In this document: positions 26,016 through 34,884 of the stretch, in pieces
Numbering within the stretch: position 1 is the first letter of the stretch
Layout of the letters: each line of letters begins with the position of its first letter
Source: Amphritea sp. 1_MG-2023
GTDB taxonomy: Bacteria > Pseudomonadota > Gammaproteobacteria > Pseudomonadales > Balneatricaceae
Direction of reading: 5' to 3'
Assembly: GCF_030547545.1 (NCBI RefSeq)
Contig: NZ_JAUOQE010000021.1
Span: forward strand, 1-64,000
DNA: 64,000 bases
Notes under the pieces: generated by a model
What the model saw: the letters and a program-made list of their open reading frames with translations, nothing else
Database searches by the model: none
Told to the model about the DNA's origin: nothing
Program-made: the position numbers and the translations under genes

Positions 26016-26864
26016 ATGCGTGCTGCGGTGTTAACTCTTCTCTTAATGTTCTCCTTGCCGGGATTTGCGGCCGGCTATGCTGCATCTATCGAACAGTCTA
26101 AATGGGAACTAGTCGCTTCTAAATTTAGCTGTCGTTTATCTCAGCAGATTCCGCTGTTTGGTGATGGTGAGTTTAATCAAGAAGCGGGTGAGACGGTGCG
26201 CTTCACGCTCAAGCCTCTGCAGGGGCACGGTCTAAAGGGGCAGGTACAACTTATGGAGGGGGCTTCGCCTTGGCAACCGGGCATTGCCCCCCGTGAAATA
26301 GGAGAGGTTACCTTTACATCTAATGGCACAATCGCGGTACCGACGGGCTATTCTCAGCAGATGCTGGCCAGCTTGTTTCGTGGACGGATGCCAACTTTTT
26401 TAGCTCAAAACTGGGCTGATACCGGTGAATCGGTGCGTATTGCGCTGTCGGCGGCTAATTTCCCACCCGCGTATGCCGCCTATGCTGATTGTATTGCCGA
26501 TCTGTTGCCGGTGAATTATCGACAGATAGCCCGTACCGCGGTGTTGTTTCCTTCGGCGCAATGGAAATTATCTGATTCGACCAAGGCGCGTTTAGATCTG
26601 ATTGCTATCTATGTCAATAATGATGATTCAGTAAAGACTGTGTTTGTTGATGGACACTCGGATGCTCAAGGGCGTCGCTTAGCTAACCGAGATCTGTCGA
26701 AAAAGCGGGCCGAAGCGGTGACCTCATATCTGGAGAAAAAGGGGGTTAGTCCTGATCGCATTACGACTCGCTATCATGGAGAGCGCTATCCGGTGGCTCA
26801 GAAAAATGATCGTCAGACGCGAGACCGCAGTCGACGAGTCACTATTCGTTTAGATCGTAACTAA
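26016..26864 (+). CDS. motY: OmpA-family flagellar stator-ring protein MotY
   Basis: A 282-residue secreted protein. A signal peptide covers about 1-20 (cleavage near GFAAG). The N-terminal domain (about 25-160) matches MotY, and the C-terminal half is an OmpA-like peptidoglycan-binding domain with VDGHSDAQGRRLANRDLSKKRAEAV and RDRSRRVTI. MotY forms the T ring around polar flagella of Vibrio and Pseudomonas and helps to anchor the stator. The gene order rnt-motY-argG supports the identity. ATG 26016 is chosen; a TTG two codons before is possible. Confidence 0.87.
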   Translation: MRAAVLTLLLMFSLPGFAAGYAASIEQSKWELVASKFSCRLSQQIPLFGDGEFNQEAGETVRFTLKPLQGHGLKGQVQLMEGASPWQPGIAPREIGEVTFTSNGTIAVPTGYSQQMLASLFRGRMPTFLAQNWADTGESVRIALSAANFPPAYAAYADCIADLLPVNYRQIARTAVLFPSAQWKLSDSTKARLDLIAIYVNNDDSVKTVFVDGHSDAQGRRLANRDLSKKRAEAVTSYLEKKGVSPDRITTRYHGERYPVAQKNDRQTRDRSRRVTIRLDRN

Positions 26865-27011
26865 TACCTACACGCTAAGGTTGCGAGTATCCTGCTGAGC
26901 CACTGTTTCTCTGACGTAATCGTGGTACAATTGCGCCCTTTCCTTTTTTTAGGTACCCGTTAGAGACGATGATGCTCTTGACGGGCTGATTTACGTTGGA
27001 GCCTCTCTATT

Positions 27012-28238
27012 ATGTCCGATATCAAAAAGGTTGTGCTGGCCTATTCCGGCGGCCTTGATACTTCTGTAATTGTCCGTTGGTTACAAGAAACTTATAATTG
27101 TGAAGTCGTCACCTTTACGGCTGACTTAGGTCAGGGTGAAGAGGTTGAGCCTGCACGCGCCAAAGCTGAAGCGCTGGGCGTTAAAGAGATCTATATCGAA
27201 GATCTGCGTGAAGAGTTTGTCCGCGATTTTGTTTTCCCTATGTTCCGTGCTAACACGATTTACGAAGGTGAATACCTGCTAGGTACCTCGATTGCTCGGC
27301 CGTTGATTGCTAAACGTCTGATTGAAATCGCCAATGAAACGGGTGCCGATGCTATCTCTCACGGGGCGACAGGCAAAGGTAATGATCAGGTTCGTTTCGA
27401 ATTGGGTGCCTACGCGTTGAAACCCGGTGTTGAAGTGATTGCACCTTGGCGTGAGTGGGATCTGACTTCCCGCGAAACGCTGATGAATTACTGTGAAGAA
27501 CATAATATCCCAGTTGATTTCTCTAGCAATAAGAAGAAGTCGCCTTACTCGATGGATGCGAACCTGCTGCACATCTCTTATGAGGGTGACATTCTGGAAG
27601 ATCCATGGGCTGAAGCCGAAGCGGATATGTGGCGTTGGTCTGTTTCACCTGAGGAAGCACCGGATGAGGCAACTTATCTTGAGCTGACTTATGAAAAAGG
27701 TGATATTGTGGCGATCGATGGTCAACCCATGAGCCCCGCGACGGTGCTTGAATATCTGAATAAAGTCGGTGGTGAAAACGGTATTGGCCGTTTGGATATC
27801 GTTGAAAACCGCTTTGTGGGTATGAAGTCTCGTGGTTGCTATGAAACTCCGGGAGGCACCATTATGTTACGTGCACACCGTGCGATTGAGTCCATCACCT
27901 TGGATCGTGAAGTCACTCACTTGAAAGATGAGTTGATGCCTCGTTATGCGAAGACGATTTACAATGGCTTCTGGTGGTCTGAAGAACGCAAGATGATGCA
28001 ACAGATGATCGATTTCTCGCAGCGTAATGTGAATGGTGATGTTCGCCTTAAGCTTTATAAGGGTAACGTTATCGTGGTTGGTCGTCGTTCAGAAAACAGT
28101 CTGTTTGATGAGAGTATCGCTACCTTTGAAGATGATGCGGGCTCTTACGATCAGAAAGATGCGGCGGGCTTTATTAAGCTGAACGCATTGCGTATGCGTA
28201 TTGCTGCCAGTAAAGGTCGAGATCTACTCAACGACTAA
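27012..28238 (+). CDS. argG: Argininosuccinate synthase
   Basis: A 408-residue enzyme joining citrulline and aspartate at the cost of ATP to AMP. The ATP pyrophosphatase P-loop is [11 protein letters not shown] (about 9-19), and [14 protein letters not shown] and KKKSPYSMD are citrulline/aspartate contacts. The length is the usual one. The start has GGAG. A candidate -10 box TACAAT is at 26926-26931. Together with argF and argD this gives three arginine genes in 7 kb. The transcript ends at a strong terminator. Confidence 0.96.
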   Translation: MSDIKKVVLAYSGGLDTSVIVRWLQETYNCEVVTFTADLGQGEEVEPARAKAEALGVKEIYIEDLREEFVRDFVFPMFRANTIYEGEYLLGTSIARPLIAKRLIEIANETGADAISHGATGKGNDQVRFELGAYALKPGVEVIAPWREWDLTSRETLMNYCEEHNIPVDFSSNKKKSPYSMDANLLHISYEGDILEDPWAEAEADMWRWSVSPEEAPDEATYLELTYEKGDIVAIDGQPMSPATVLEYLNKVGGENGIGRLDIVENRFVGMKSRGCYETPGGTIMLRAHRAIESITLDREVTHLKDELMPRYAKTIYNGFWWSEERKMMQQMIDFSQRNVNGDVRLKLYKGNVIVVGRRSENSLFDESIATFEDDAGSYDQKDAAGFIKLNALRMRIAASKGRDLLND

Positions 28239-28264
28239 TAACGATTCGGGCGTATGACGTCAAT

Positions 28265-28300
28265 AAAAGCCTCGATATGGGTACATATCGAGGCTTTTTT
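28265..28300 (+). terminator. Intrinsic terminator of argG
   Basis: AAAAGCCTCGATATG, loop GGTA, CATATCGAGGCTTTT, then more T residues: a perfect 15-bp stem, 26 bases after the argG stop. Confidence 0.93.
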
Positions 28301-28371
28301 GTAGCTGTCGTACTTTGATAATTATCTGATTTATATGATACTTTGATAAATTAGATTCTGATGTAAAGCCT

Positions 28372-29967
28372 ATGGAAATCAGCTACTCGAAAAAAAAAGT
28401 ACTGATTGTTGATAACCGCCTCGAAGATCTTGCCGAACTGAAGATGATTCTGGGCAGCATAGGTGTGTCTGATATTCAGGTCGCTTCATCGGTCAATATG
28501 GCGCTGGTGATGTTGCGCGAGAGTTCCTACGATCTTTGTTTTGTTGTTTTTGACTTGGGCAAAGAGCATAAAAACGGCTTGCAGTTGATTCAGGAGGCGA
28601 CTGTCGAACGGACGCGTCAATTCTCGACTATTTTCACCCTTGTCGTTGAACCGGACCGCTCTAAATTGTTATTTGGTTCGCTTGATAGCTCCCCCGATAC
28701 GTATATCTCCAAGCCTTACTCTGAACCTAAGGTGCGTTTTCGGTTAGAGAAAATTATGCGTGTAAAGGAGGCTGTCAGGTCTCTGGATTCTTTACTGGAT
28801 CAGGAACAGCGTGAAGATGCGCTGCAAATGTGTTCTCAGTTGATTGAGCATTATCCGGCGTTACGGTTTTATATTAATCGCTTTCGAGGGATTATCCTGC
28901 TGCAGCAAGGCTTATTTAGTGAAGCGGGTCAGCTATTCGAGACAATTATTGAGCAGCGAGATCAACCCTGGGCGAGAGTGGGTTTAGGGGCTGCGCTGTG
29001 TCATCAGGGGGATTACCTCAATGCCCGTCAGGTGTTGCAACAGGTTATTGATGAATCACATTTTTGTGTCGAAGCCTATACCTGGTTAGCGCGCACCTAT
29101 CGCGCTTTAGGTGAGCGCGGCGAAGCGATTAGTTTATTGCGTAAAGCGGTGATGCTGCAACCAACGGTGCCCGACTTGCTAGGTATCTTGGGAAGCTTGG
29201 CGGCGCAGAATCAGGAATGGAATGTGGCAGTGGAAGCCTATGGTAAGGCGATTCACTATGCTCGGCAAAGTTGTTTTCAGTCTGAGGATTATTATTTTAG
29301 TCTGGTGGCTGCTTACTTGGCACGAGATCACTTCGATCGCGATATCGAAGAGAGTGCTATTCGAACCTTAGATGATGTCATGCAGGCTTTTCCTAATGAG
29401 GCGATTGTGCAGTTTAAATCACGCTTGATGGTGGCGCAGGTGTATCGTCGGGTGGGGGCTCAAGCACGCGCGGATCTGGCGGCAAGGAATGCGTTTGATC
29501 TGTTTTGTGAGCTTGAACTAACTGAAAAAGCCGAGTGGGTTGAGGTGTTTTTGGAAGGCATGGAGGGTACCGCTGTCGAGTCAGATGCGCAGATACTGAA
29601 ACAAAGCGTTAACCGAGATAGTGCAGCGTTGGAATGGGGGAAGTTGAATATTCAGGGAATGCTATCGTATCGCCAGAAAAATTATGCCAAAGCGTTGGGC
29701 CTGTTTGTGCGTGCCGATGGTATCTTGCCTGGTAACCCCAGTTTAACCCTGAACCTTGTTCAGGCTGCGCTTGAACAGGCGCGCAAGCCGGGTGATGAAC
29801 GTTTTGAACTCTTATTGCGCTGCGATAATGCGCTGTATGGTATTAACTATGGCGCATTGAGTCGGCGTCAACAAAAACGCTATCTTGCCTTAGCCGAGCG
29901 TTGTGCGGACATGGCGAGAGTGATGGCCGAAGGTAAGCGTGAAGCGAAAGAAACTATCAGAGCGTAG
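28372..29967 (+). CDS. Response-regulator receiver domain fused to TPR repeats
   Basis: A 531-residue cytoplasmic protein. The receiver domain (about 8-130) has the phosphoacceptor candidate D61 (FDLGKEHKNG) and the KP pair in ISKPYSEP; of the usual acidic pair, one position is Asn (IVDN). The remainder (about 135-515) is a chain of tetratricopeptide-like helical repeats. No DNA-binding or enzymatic output domain is visible, so phosphorylation probably controls protein-protein contacts. No histidine kinase is adjacent. I did not assign a family name. The ATG at 28372 lacks a strong ribosome binding site. Confidence 0.85.
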   Translation: MEISYSKKKVLIVDNRLEDLAELKMILGSIGVSDIQVASSVNMALVMLRESSYDLCFVVFDLGKEHKNGLQLIQEATVERTRQFSTIFTLVVEPDRSKLLFGSLDSSPDTYISKPYSEPKVRFRLEKIMRVKEAVRSLDSLLDQEQREDALQMCSQLIEHYPALRFYINRFRGIILLQQGLFSEAGQLFETIIEQRDQPWARVGLGAALCHQGDYLNARQVLQQVIDESHFCVEAYTWLARTYRALGERGEAISLLRKAVMLQPTVPDLLGILGSLAAQNQEWNVAVEAYGKAIHYARQSCFQSEDYYFSLVAAYLARDHFDRDIEESAIRTLDDVMQAFPNEAIVQFKSRLMVAQVYRRVGAQARADLAARNAFDLFCELELTEKAEWVEVFLEGMEGTAVESDAQILKQSVNRDSAALEWGKLNIQGMLSYRQKNYAKALGLFVRADGILPGNPSLTLNLVQAALEQARKPGDERFELLLRCDNALYGINYGALSRRQQKRYLALAERCADMARVMAEGKREAKETIRA

Positions 29968-29998
29968 TGACAATCTATATTCGCCTAATTAAACGCCC

Positions 29999-30358
29999 TC
30001 AGAATAAAATAGAGTCATCATCACTCAAAATTGAATTGTCTGATGACGCGTTATGTTCATCGGACTGATAGACTGAGCGAGCGAGTTTACGAGACAGAAG
30101 CTTCTGCTGGGCAGGTTCGGGTAAATCGGTAAACAGAATTGTTTGTTTTGAGATCAGTAGATCGATTAAATCTTCTATAATCCGGCTGACTTCGGTATCT
30201 GATTTATCGAGTATTTCCTGCGGACTTTCGCTAGCGTTGTTATTGGAAAGAAAGCGGATAACGTCAGGGTCTGCAATATCGGCTAGGCTGGAGTTTTCCG
30301 TCGGATGGGCGGACAACGAGGTGACTTGTCCTTGTTCATTTCTGATTGCATATAACAT
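29999..30358 (-). CDS. Small hypothetical protein
   Basis: A 119-residue acidic protein, starting MLYAIRNEQGQVTSLSAHP, with a helical centre (DTEVSRIIEDLIDLLISKQTI) and a Ser/Asp-rich tail. Similar short proteins in Pseudomonas relatives are often misnamed tryptophan synthase beta-like; there is no PLP site here and I assign no enzyme activity. It is convergent with the receiver-TPR gene (31-base gap) and divergent from the mevalonate operon. Confidence 0.65.
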   Translation of the reverse strand: MLYAIRNEQGQVTSLSAHPTENSSLADIADPDVIRFLSNNNASESPQEILDKSDTEVSRIIEDLIDLLISKQTILFTDLPEPAQQKLLSRKLARSVYQSDEHNASSDNSILSDDDSILF

Positions 30359-30464
30359 AAGCCAAGCTTCCGCAGGGGTAAATTTTAATTGTGCTAAGTA
30401 TGGCGGTGATGCTTTATATGGGTCAAGTCTATGCGAGCGGATTGGCTACAAATAAGCGTTAATC

Positions 30465-30603
30465 ATGTGTCTGAGTCAAAGTAATGAGACGGCCCCTTTG
30501 ATTGCATAATGCAGAGTGGCTAGATAAAATCCACACCCTAAATAAGCTTCCTAAAGGGGCGTAGCGCTGATCATGCTTCAGTGATCGCGGTAGCCCTTTT
30601 TTT
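30465..30603 (+). promoter_or_regulatory. Candidate transcription attenuator of the mevalonate operon
   Basis: A strong intrinsic terminator spans 30555-30603: arms AGGGGC (30555-30560) and GCCCTT (30593-30598), continued inwards by TA/TA, CGC/GCG and GATCA/TGATC pairs, and ending in seven T residues 16 nt before the HMG-CoA reductase ATG. Upstream, GCCCCTTT (30492-30499) is the exact complement of AAAGGGGC (30553-30560), the 5' arm of the terminator, so the two pairings exclude each other. Between them are small hairpins (TGCA/TGCA, GTGG/CCAC). A 14-codon frame (ATG 30465 to stop 30509) and a 5-codon frame (ATG 30484) run through the anti-terminator segment. All pairings are read directly; the regulatory role is inferred. 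Confidence 0.65.
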
Positions 30604-30619
30604 ATTGTGCCGAGAGATT

Positions 30620-31654
30620 ATGAAATCCCATAAAATTCAGCAAGCACCGATTCCAATGCGTACCGTTGGGCCGATTAATATCAGCGGACACATACTGAAT
30701 GAAAAAGTGTCAGTGCCACTGACAACCTATGAAACCCCGTTGTGGCCTTCGGTTGGTCGTGGCGCACGGGTATCGATGCTGGTCGAAGAGGGGATTAAAA
30801 CGACGGTGATTGATGAACGGATGAGCCGTTCAGTACTGTTGGAAGCGGATGATGCCTATGAGGCCTTTAAGGCTTTGGAATCGATCAAAGCACGTCAAGA
30901 TGACTTGAATCAGGTGGTAGCAACTACCAGTCGGTTTGCTAAGCTGATCGATATGCATAGTCAGATCGTGGCGAATCTGATCTATCTGCGACTAGAATTC
31001 ACCACGGGAGATGCCTCGGGTCATAATATGGTGACTAACGCGGCGGATAAATTAATCCCGTGGATTCTGCATGAATATCCTCAGCTACGTTATTCGTCGA
31101 TCTCTGCTAATTACTGTTCGGATAAGAAAGCCACCGCCGTTAACGGTATTTTAGGGCGCGGTAAATATGTTATCAGTGAAATTCTTATTCCTCGGGCGTT
31201 ATGCGAGCGACGTCTTAAAACGACGCCTGAAAAAGTCGTTGATCTGAATATTAAAAAAAATCTGATCGGTACCATGATCGCGGGTGGCTTGCGCAGTGCG
31301 AATGCACATTATGCTAATATGTTGTTAGCCTTTTATCTGGCGACGGGACAAGATGCAGCCAACATTATTGAAGGCTCTCAAGGTATCGTGCATGCGGAAG
31401 TGCGAGATGGTGATCTGTATTTCTCCTGTACGTTGCCTAATCTTATTGTCGGCAGCGTGGGCAATGGTAAAGGTATCGATTTTGTCGAGCAGAATTTGCA
31501 AGCCCTCGGCTGTAAAGACAGCCGAGAACCTGGAGCTAATGCGCGTCGACTGGCGGCCATCTGTGCCGCGACCGTTTTGTGTGGTGAGTTGTCCTTAATG
31601 GCGGCGCAGACCAATCCTGGCGAGTTGATGGAATCTCATCTTAAAATGGAACGT
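30620..31654 (+). CDS. Hydroxymethylglutaryl-CoA reductase (class I-like)
   Basis: The enzyme reduces HMG-CoA to mevalonate with NADPH, the committed step of the pathway. The 345-residue soluble catalytic domain lacks membrane segments. Catalytic residues are recognisable: Glu in TTYETP (about 38), Lys in CSDKKATAVN (about 169-170), Asp in GQDAAN (about 245) and His in MESHLK (about 340). TGDASGHNM and LRSANAHYANMLLAFY follow the class I pattern. The ATG at 30620 is preferred over an upstream in-frame start because GAGAG precedes it and the extension would overlap the terminator-like leader. The stop TGA (31655-31657) overlaps the next ATG by one base. mvaA is the common bacterial name, used mainly for class II, so I leave the symbol empty. 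Confidence 0.9.
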
Positions 31655-31656
31655 TG

Positions 31657-32688
31657 ATGGTGGATCAGACAAATGATCGAAAGATTGAGCATATTCGGGC
31701 CATTGAACAGGACCCCTTAACCGATCGTGATGGGCGTTTTTTTGATCAAATTCAACTCTGTCATCGAGCTTTACCCGAGCGGGCCTTAGCTCAGATTGAT
31801 ACCTCAGTTGAGTTTCTCGGTAAAAAGCTCAGTTTCCCTCTGCTCATTTCATCGATGACAGGGGGCGACCATCACCTCATTAAGACGATTAATCGTAATC
31901 TGGCAGAAGCCGCCGAACGCACTGGCGTGGCACTCGCGGTGGGCTCGCAGCGGGTTATGTTTACTCAGCCCGCAGCGCGGGAAAGTTTCGATCTGCGTGC
32001 CTACGCACCGAACACGGTATTGCTGGGTAATATTGGTGCAGTGCAATTGAATTATGGTTTCTCACAGGAACGGTGTCAGCAAGCCGTGGATGTCTTAGCC
32101 GCCGATGGCTTATACCTTCATTTGAATCCACTGCAGGAAGCCGTTCAGCCAGAGGGTGATACTGACTTTTCTGGATTACAGGCTAAAATTAAGATGCTTG
32201 CGGCACAGTTGAAACAGCCAGTGCTTCTTAAAGAGGTGGGGGCGGGTTTGTCGCCGCCGGATATTGAGGCCGGTATTGCGGCGGGTATAAAGTGGTTTGA
32301 TATCGCCGGTAGCGGTGGAACATCATGGAGTCGAATCGAGCATCATCGCAGTAAAAACAGCGATGACGATCTTGGAATATGTTTTCAAGATTGGGGTATT
32401 CCGACGCCGCAGGCACTAAAATTAACACAGCCGTATCAAAATAGTGCAGCTTTCATTGCCAGTGGGGGGCTCAGGGATGGGATTGATATGGTTAAATCTG
32501 TTATACTCGGCGCCTCGCTCTGCGGCATGGCCGCACCGTTTCTGAAACCGGCCATGGAATCTGCCGATTCAGTTATTAGGGTAATAGAGCAACGCCGGCG
32601 TGAATTCACTACAGCGATGTTTTTGCTGGGTATGCCGGATGTTAATAGTTTATTTATGAATCGGGCTCTCATTCTGGGCGAGCGTTGA
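31657..32688 (+). CDS. fni: Type 2 isopentenyl-diphosphate delta-isomerase
   Basis: A 343-residue FMN- and NADPH-dependent isomerase interconverting IPP and DMAPP. Motifs: RKIEHIRAI at the N-terminus, ISSMTGG (about 66-72), VGSQRVMF, LLGNIGAVQL, LHLNPLQEAVQPEGD, KEVGAGLS, IAGSGGTSW and ASGGLRDG. It is unrelated to the E. coli Idi type and common with mevalonate pathways. The ATG overlaps the preceding stop (TGATG), and the next gene follows after 15 bases. Confidence 0.94.
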   Translation: MVDQTNDRKIEHIRAIEQDPLTDRDGRFFDQIQLCHRALPERALAQIDTSVEFLGKKLSFPLLISSMTGGDHHLIKTINRNLAEAAERTGVALAVGSQRVMFTQPAARESFDLRAYAPNTVLLGNIGAVQLNYGFSQERCQQAVDVLAADGLYLHLNPLQEAVQPEGDTDFSGLQAKIKMLAAQLKQPVLLKEVGAGLSPPDIEAGIAAGIKWFDIAGSGGTSWSRIEHHRSKNSDDDLGICFQDWGIPTPQALKLTQPYQNSAAFIASGGLRDGIDMVKSVILGASLCGMAAPFLKPAMESADSVIRVIEQRRREFTTAMFLLGMPDVNSLFMNRALILGER

Positions 32689-32703
32689 GGATTTTAAGTA
32701 CGT

Positions 32704-33870
32704 ATGTCCGTCGGTATTGATGAAATCAGCTTTTACACCTCCAACTATTTTCTGGATCTGAAAAACCTGGCTATGGTCCAGGAGATCGATGTTGGTAAAT
32801 ATTATCAGGGTATCGGGCAGGAGAAGATGGGAATGCCTGCCCCAGACGAAGATATCGTGACGATGGCGGCAAATGCGGCCCTGCCTCTGATAGAGCGGGT
32901 TGGCACCGAGGCTATCAGCACGGTGATGTTTGCTACTGAAACGGGAATCGATCAATCCAAATCGGCGGGTGTCTATGTGCATCGTTTGCTTGGCTTGACG
33001 TCTAAGTGCCGTGTCGTCGAGCTAAAGCAAGCCTGTTATAGCGCAACGGCGGCGATTCAGATGGCCTGTGCGTTGGTGGCACGTCAACCCGAACAGAAAA
33101 TCCTAGTGATCGCTTCCGATGTGGCTCGTTATGATCGAGGAACACCGGGTGAGGCGACACAGGGCTGTGGCGCGGTGGCTATGCTGATTGCGGCAAACCC
33201 TCGGTTGATCGAACTGGACCCTGAAGTAGGTAATCACACCGAAGATGTGATGGATTTTTGGCGTCCAAATTATCGTTCTACCGCGCTGGTGGATGGTAAG
33301 TATTCGACTAAAATCTATCTGCAATCGTTGAAACACGCTTGGGAACACTTTCGTGAAGTCAGCTCGCTGGCGTTCACTGATTTCCAACATTTTTGTTATC
33401 ACCTGCCGTTTACCCGTATGGCGCAAAAAGCCCATAAGCATCTGGCGCGAGTGAATCAGAGTGTTTTAACCCCAGCGCTACTCGATCAGCAGGTTGAAGA
33501 TACCCTACGTTATAATCGTATTATCGGTAATAGTTATACCGCATCGATGTATATCGGTTTAGCATCGTTACTGGAAAACTGTCAGGATAATCTGGCCGGA
33601 AAACGGGTGGGTTTTTTCAGTTATGGTTCCGGCTCTGTGGCCGAGTTTTTTTCCGGTAAAGTAGTTGCCGGTTATGAGAAATGCCTGCATGTGGATAAGC
33701 ATCAAGCGATGCTGAATGCCCGCCGTGAAGTGTCTTATGATGAATATTTGGCACTGTATAACGATATCGATCCAACGGATGGTGGTGTTCATGTTAAAGC
33801 GCAAGGTACCACAGGGCGTTTTCGTCTGGCGGGCATCTCGCATCACAAGCGTGAATATATCGCCTGCTAA
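32704..33870 (+). CDS. mvaS: Hydroxymethylglutaryl-CoA synthase
   Basis: A 388-residue thiolase-fold enzyme condensing acetyl-CoA with acetoacetyl-CoA. The catalytic triad is visible: Glu79 in FATETGIDQSKS, Cys111 in LKQACYSATAA and His233 in CYHLPFTRMAQKAH, with SYGSGSVAEFFSG near residue 305. The length fits bacterial MvaS. No acetoacetyl-CoA thiolase is in the cluster, so that step must be encoded elsewhere. It is the third gene of the operon, 12 bases before the first GHMP kinase. Confidence 0.95.
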   Translation: MSVGIDEISFYTSNYFLDLKNLAMVQEIDVGKYYQGIGQEKMGMPAPDEDIVTMAANAALPLIERVGTEAISTVMFATETGIDQSKSAGVYVHRLLGLTSKCRVVELKQACYSATAAIQMACALVARQPEQKILVIASDVARYDRGTPGEATQGCGAVAMLIAANPRLIELDPEVGNHTEDVMDFWRPNYRSTALVDGKYSTKIYLQSLKHAWEHFREVSSLAFTDFQHFCYHLPFTRMAQKAHKHLARVNQSVLTPALLDQQVEDTLRYNRIIGNSYTASMYIGLASLLENCQDNLAGKRVGFFSYGSGSVAEFFSGKVVAGYEKCLHVDKHQAMLNARREVSYDEYLALYNDIDPTDGGVHVKAQGTTGRFRLAGISHHKREYIAC

Positions 33871-33882
33871 GGAACTCCTTTG

Positions 33883-34884
33883 ATGAAGGCTTGTGCCCCC
33901 GGTAAGCTGATTCTCAGTGGAGAACACTCCGCGGTTTATGGGGCACCGGCAATCGCGCTTGCGGTTAATCGTTATATCCGTTGTGAAGCTGAGTATTCCA
34001 GTTTTGCTGGTCTAACACTCAACCTGCCCGATGCCGATTGGCAGGCGCAGATGAGTTGGTCGGATCTGCGCTATCTTAATGAACATCTCGATCAGCGTTT
34101 TCAACTCTTTGAACAGGGCCATATTGGCGCTGCTCATATCCTCGAAGCACCCCATCAATTAGCTTTATATGCCGTGAGTCAGTGTTTGCCCGAGACGGAA
34201 CCTGATACCGGTTTGAGTCTCGATATTCGTTCTGACTTACCGCTAGGTTCGGGTATGGGCTCGTCTGCCGCGCTTAGTGCTGCGGTGACTTGCTTGACTC
34301 AAAAACTCTTTGCTACATCGCTTGATACTGCCAATCTGTTTCAGCGGGTGCGTTATTGCGAGCGGCTCTGTCATGGCCGTGGTGGTTTAATTGATGGCGC
34401 GACGGTCACTCATGGTGGCTTGATTGAAGTCGACGCTGGACAGATCACACCGTTACCGGTGACGCTGGGTGATGGTTGGTATTATATTCATTCCGGAGTG
34501 CCCGCCGTGGGCACCGGTGAATGTGTTGATAATGTGCGACGTCGCTTTGCTGATAGCTCTATCTGGCAAGACTTTAGCGGCCTTACTGCGCAGCTTAAGG
34601 CAGCGATCGTCAGTGGCACTGATCCTCGAGTATTGATTCGCGAAAATCATCGTCTATTAACTAAGATTGGTGTCGTTCCCGAGCCGGTGCAGCGATTTAT
34701 ACAGCAGTTGGAAAATCTGGGTGGGGCGGCTAAAGTAAGTGGAGCAGGTGCTGTTGCTGGCGAGTTTGGTGGTGCGTTGATCGCTTATCTACCGAACATC
34801 GAGTTGAGCGAATGGTGTCGGCAAGCGGGTTACCGCTATATGGCGATCGAAGAAGATAAACAAGGAGCCCGGCTTGAGGATTAA
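33883..34884 (+). CDS. GHMP kinase, mevalonate kinase-like (first of two)
   Basis: A 333-residue GHMP-superfamily kinase. Motif 1 is APGKLILSGEHSAVYG, the ATP loop PLGSGMGSSAALSAAV (about 120-135), the putative catalytic Asp lies in GGLIDGATVTHGG (about 171), and motif 3 is KVSGAGAVAGEFGG. In the pathway it should phosphorylate mevalonate or phosphomevalonate. It has mevalonate-kinase features, but so does the next gene, and the order of action cannot be decided by eye. ATG 33883 is preferred to the TTG one codon before; the stretch AAGGAACTCC just upstream provides the ribosome binding site. The end overlaps the next start by 11 bases. Confidence 0.85.
   Translation: MKACAPGKLILSGEHSAVYGAPAIALAVNRYIRCEAEYSSFAGLTLNLPDADWQAQMSWSDLRYLNEHLDQRFQLFEQGHIGAAHILEAPHQLALYAVSQCLPETEPDTGLSLDIRSDLPLGSGMGSSAALSAAVTCLTQKLFATSLDTANLFQRVRYCERLCHGRGGLIDGATVTHGGLIEVDAGQITPLPVTLGDGWYYIHSGVPAVGTGECVDNVRRRFADSSIWQDFSGLTAQLKAAIVSGTDPRVLIRENHRLLTKIGVVPEPVQRFIQQLENLGGAAKVSGAGAVAGEFGGALIAYLPNIELSEWCRQAGYRYMAIEEDKQGARLED

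Noticed and set aside
29999-30358. Tryptophan synthase beta-like enzyme
   Set aside because: Such names are attached to similar short proteins, but there is no PLP-binding lysine or fold of that size in 119 residues.
30555-30603. Terminator of an upstream plus-strand transcript
   Set aside because: The nearest upstream plus-strand gene ends at 29967, 590 bases away, with a minus-strand gene in between; the perfect anti-terminator complement fits a leader role better.
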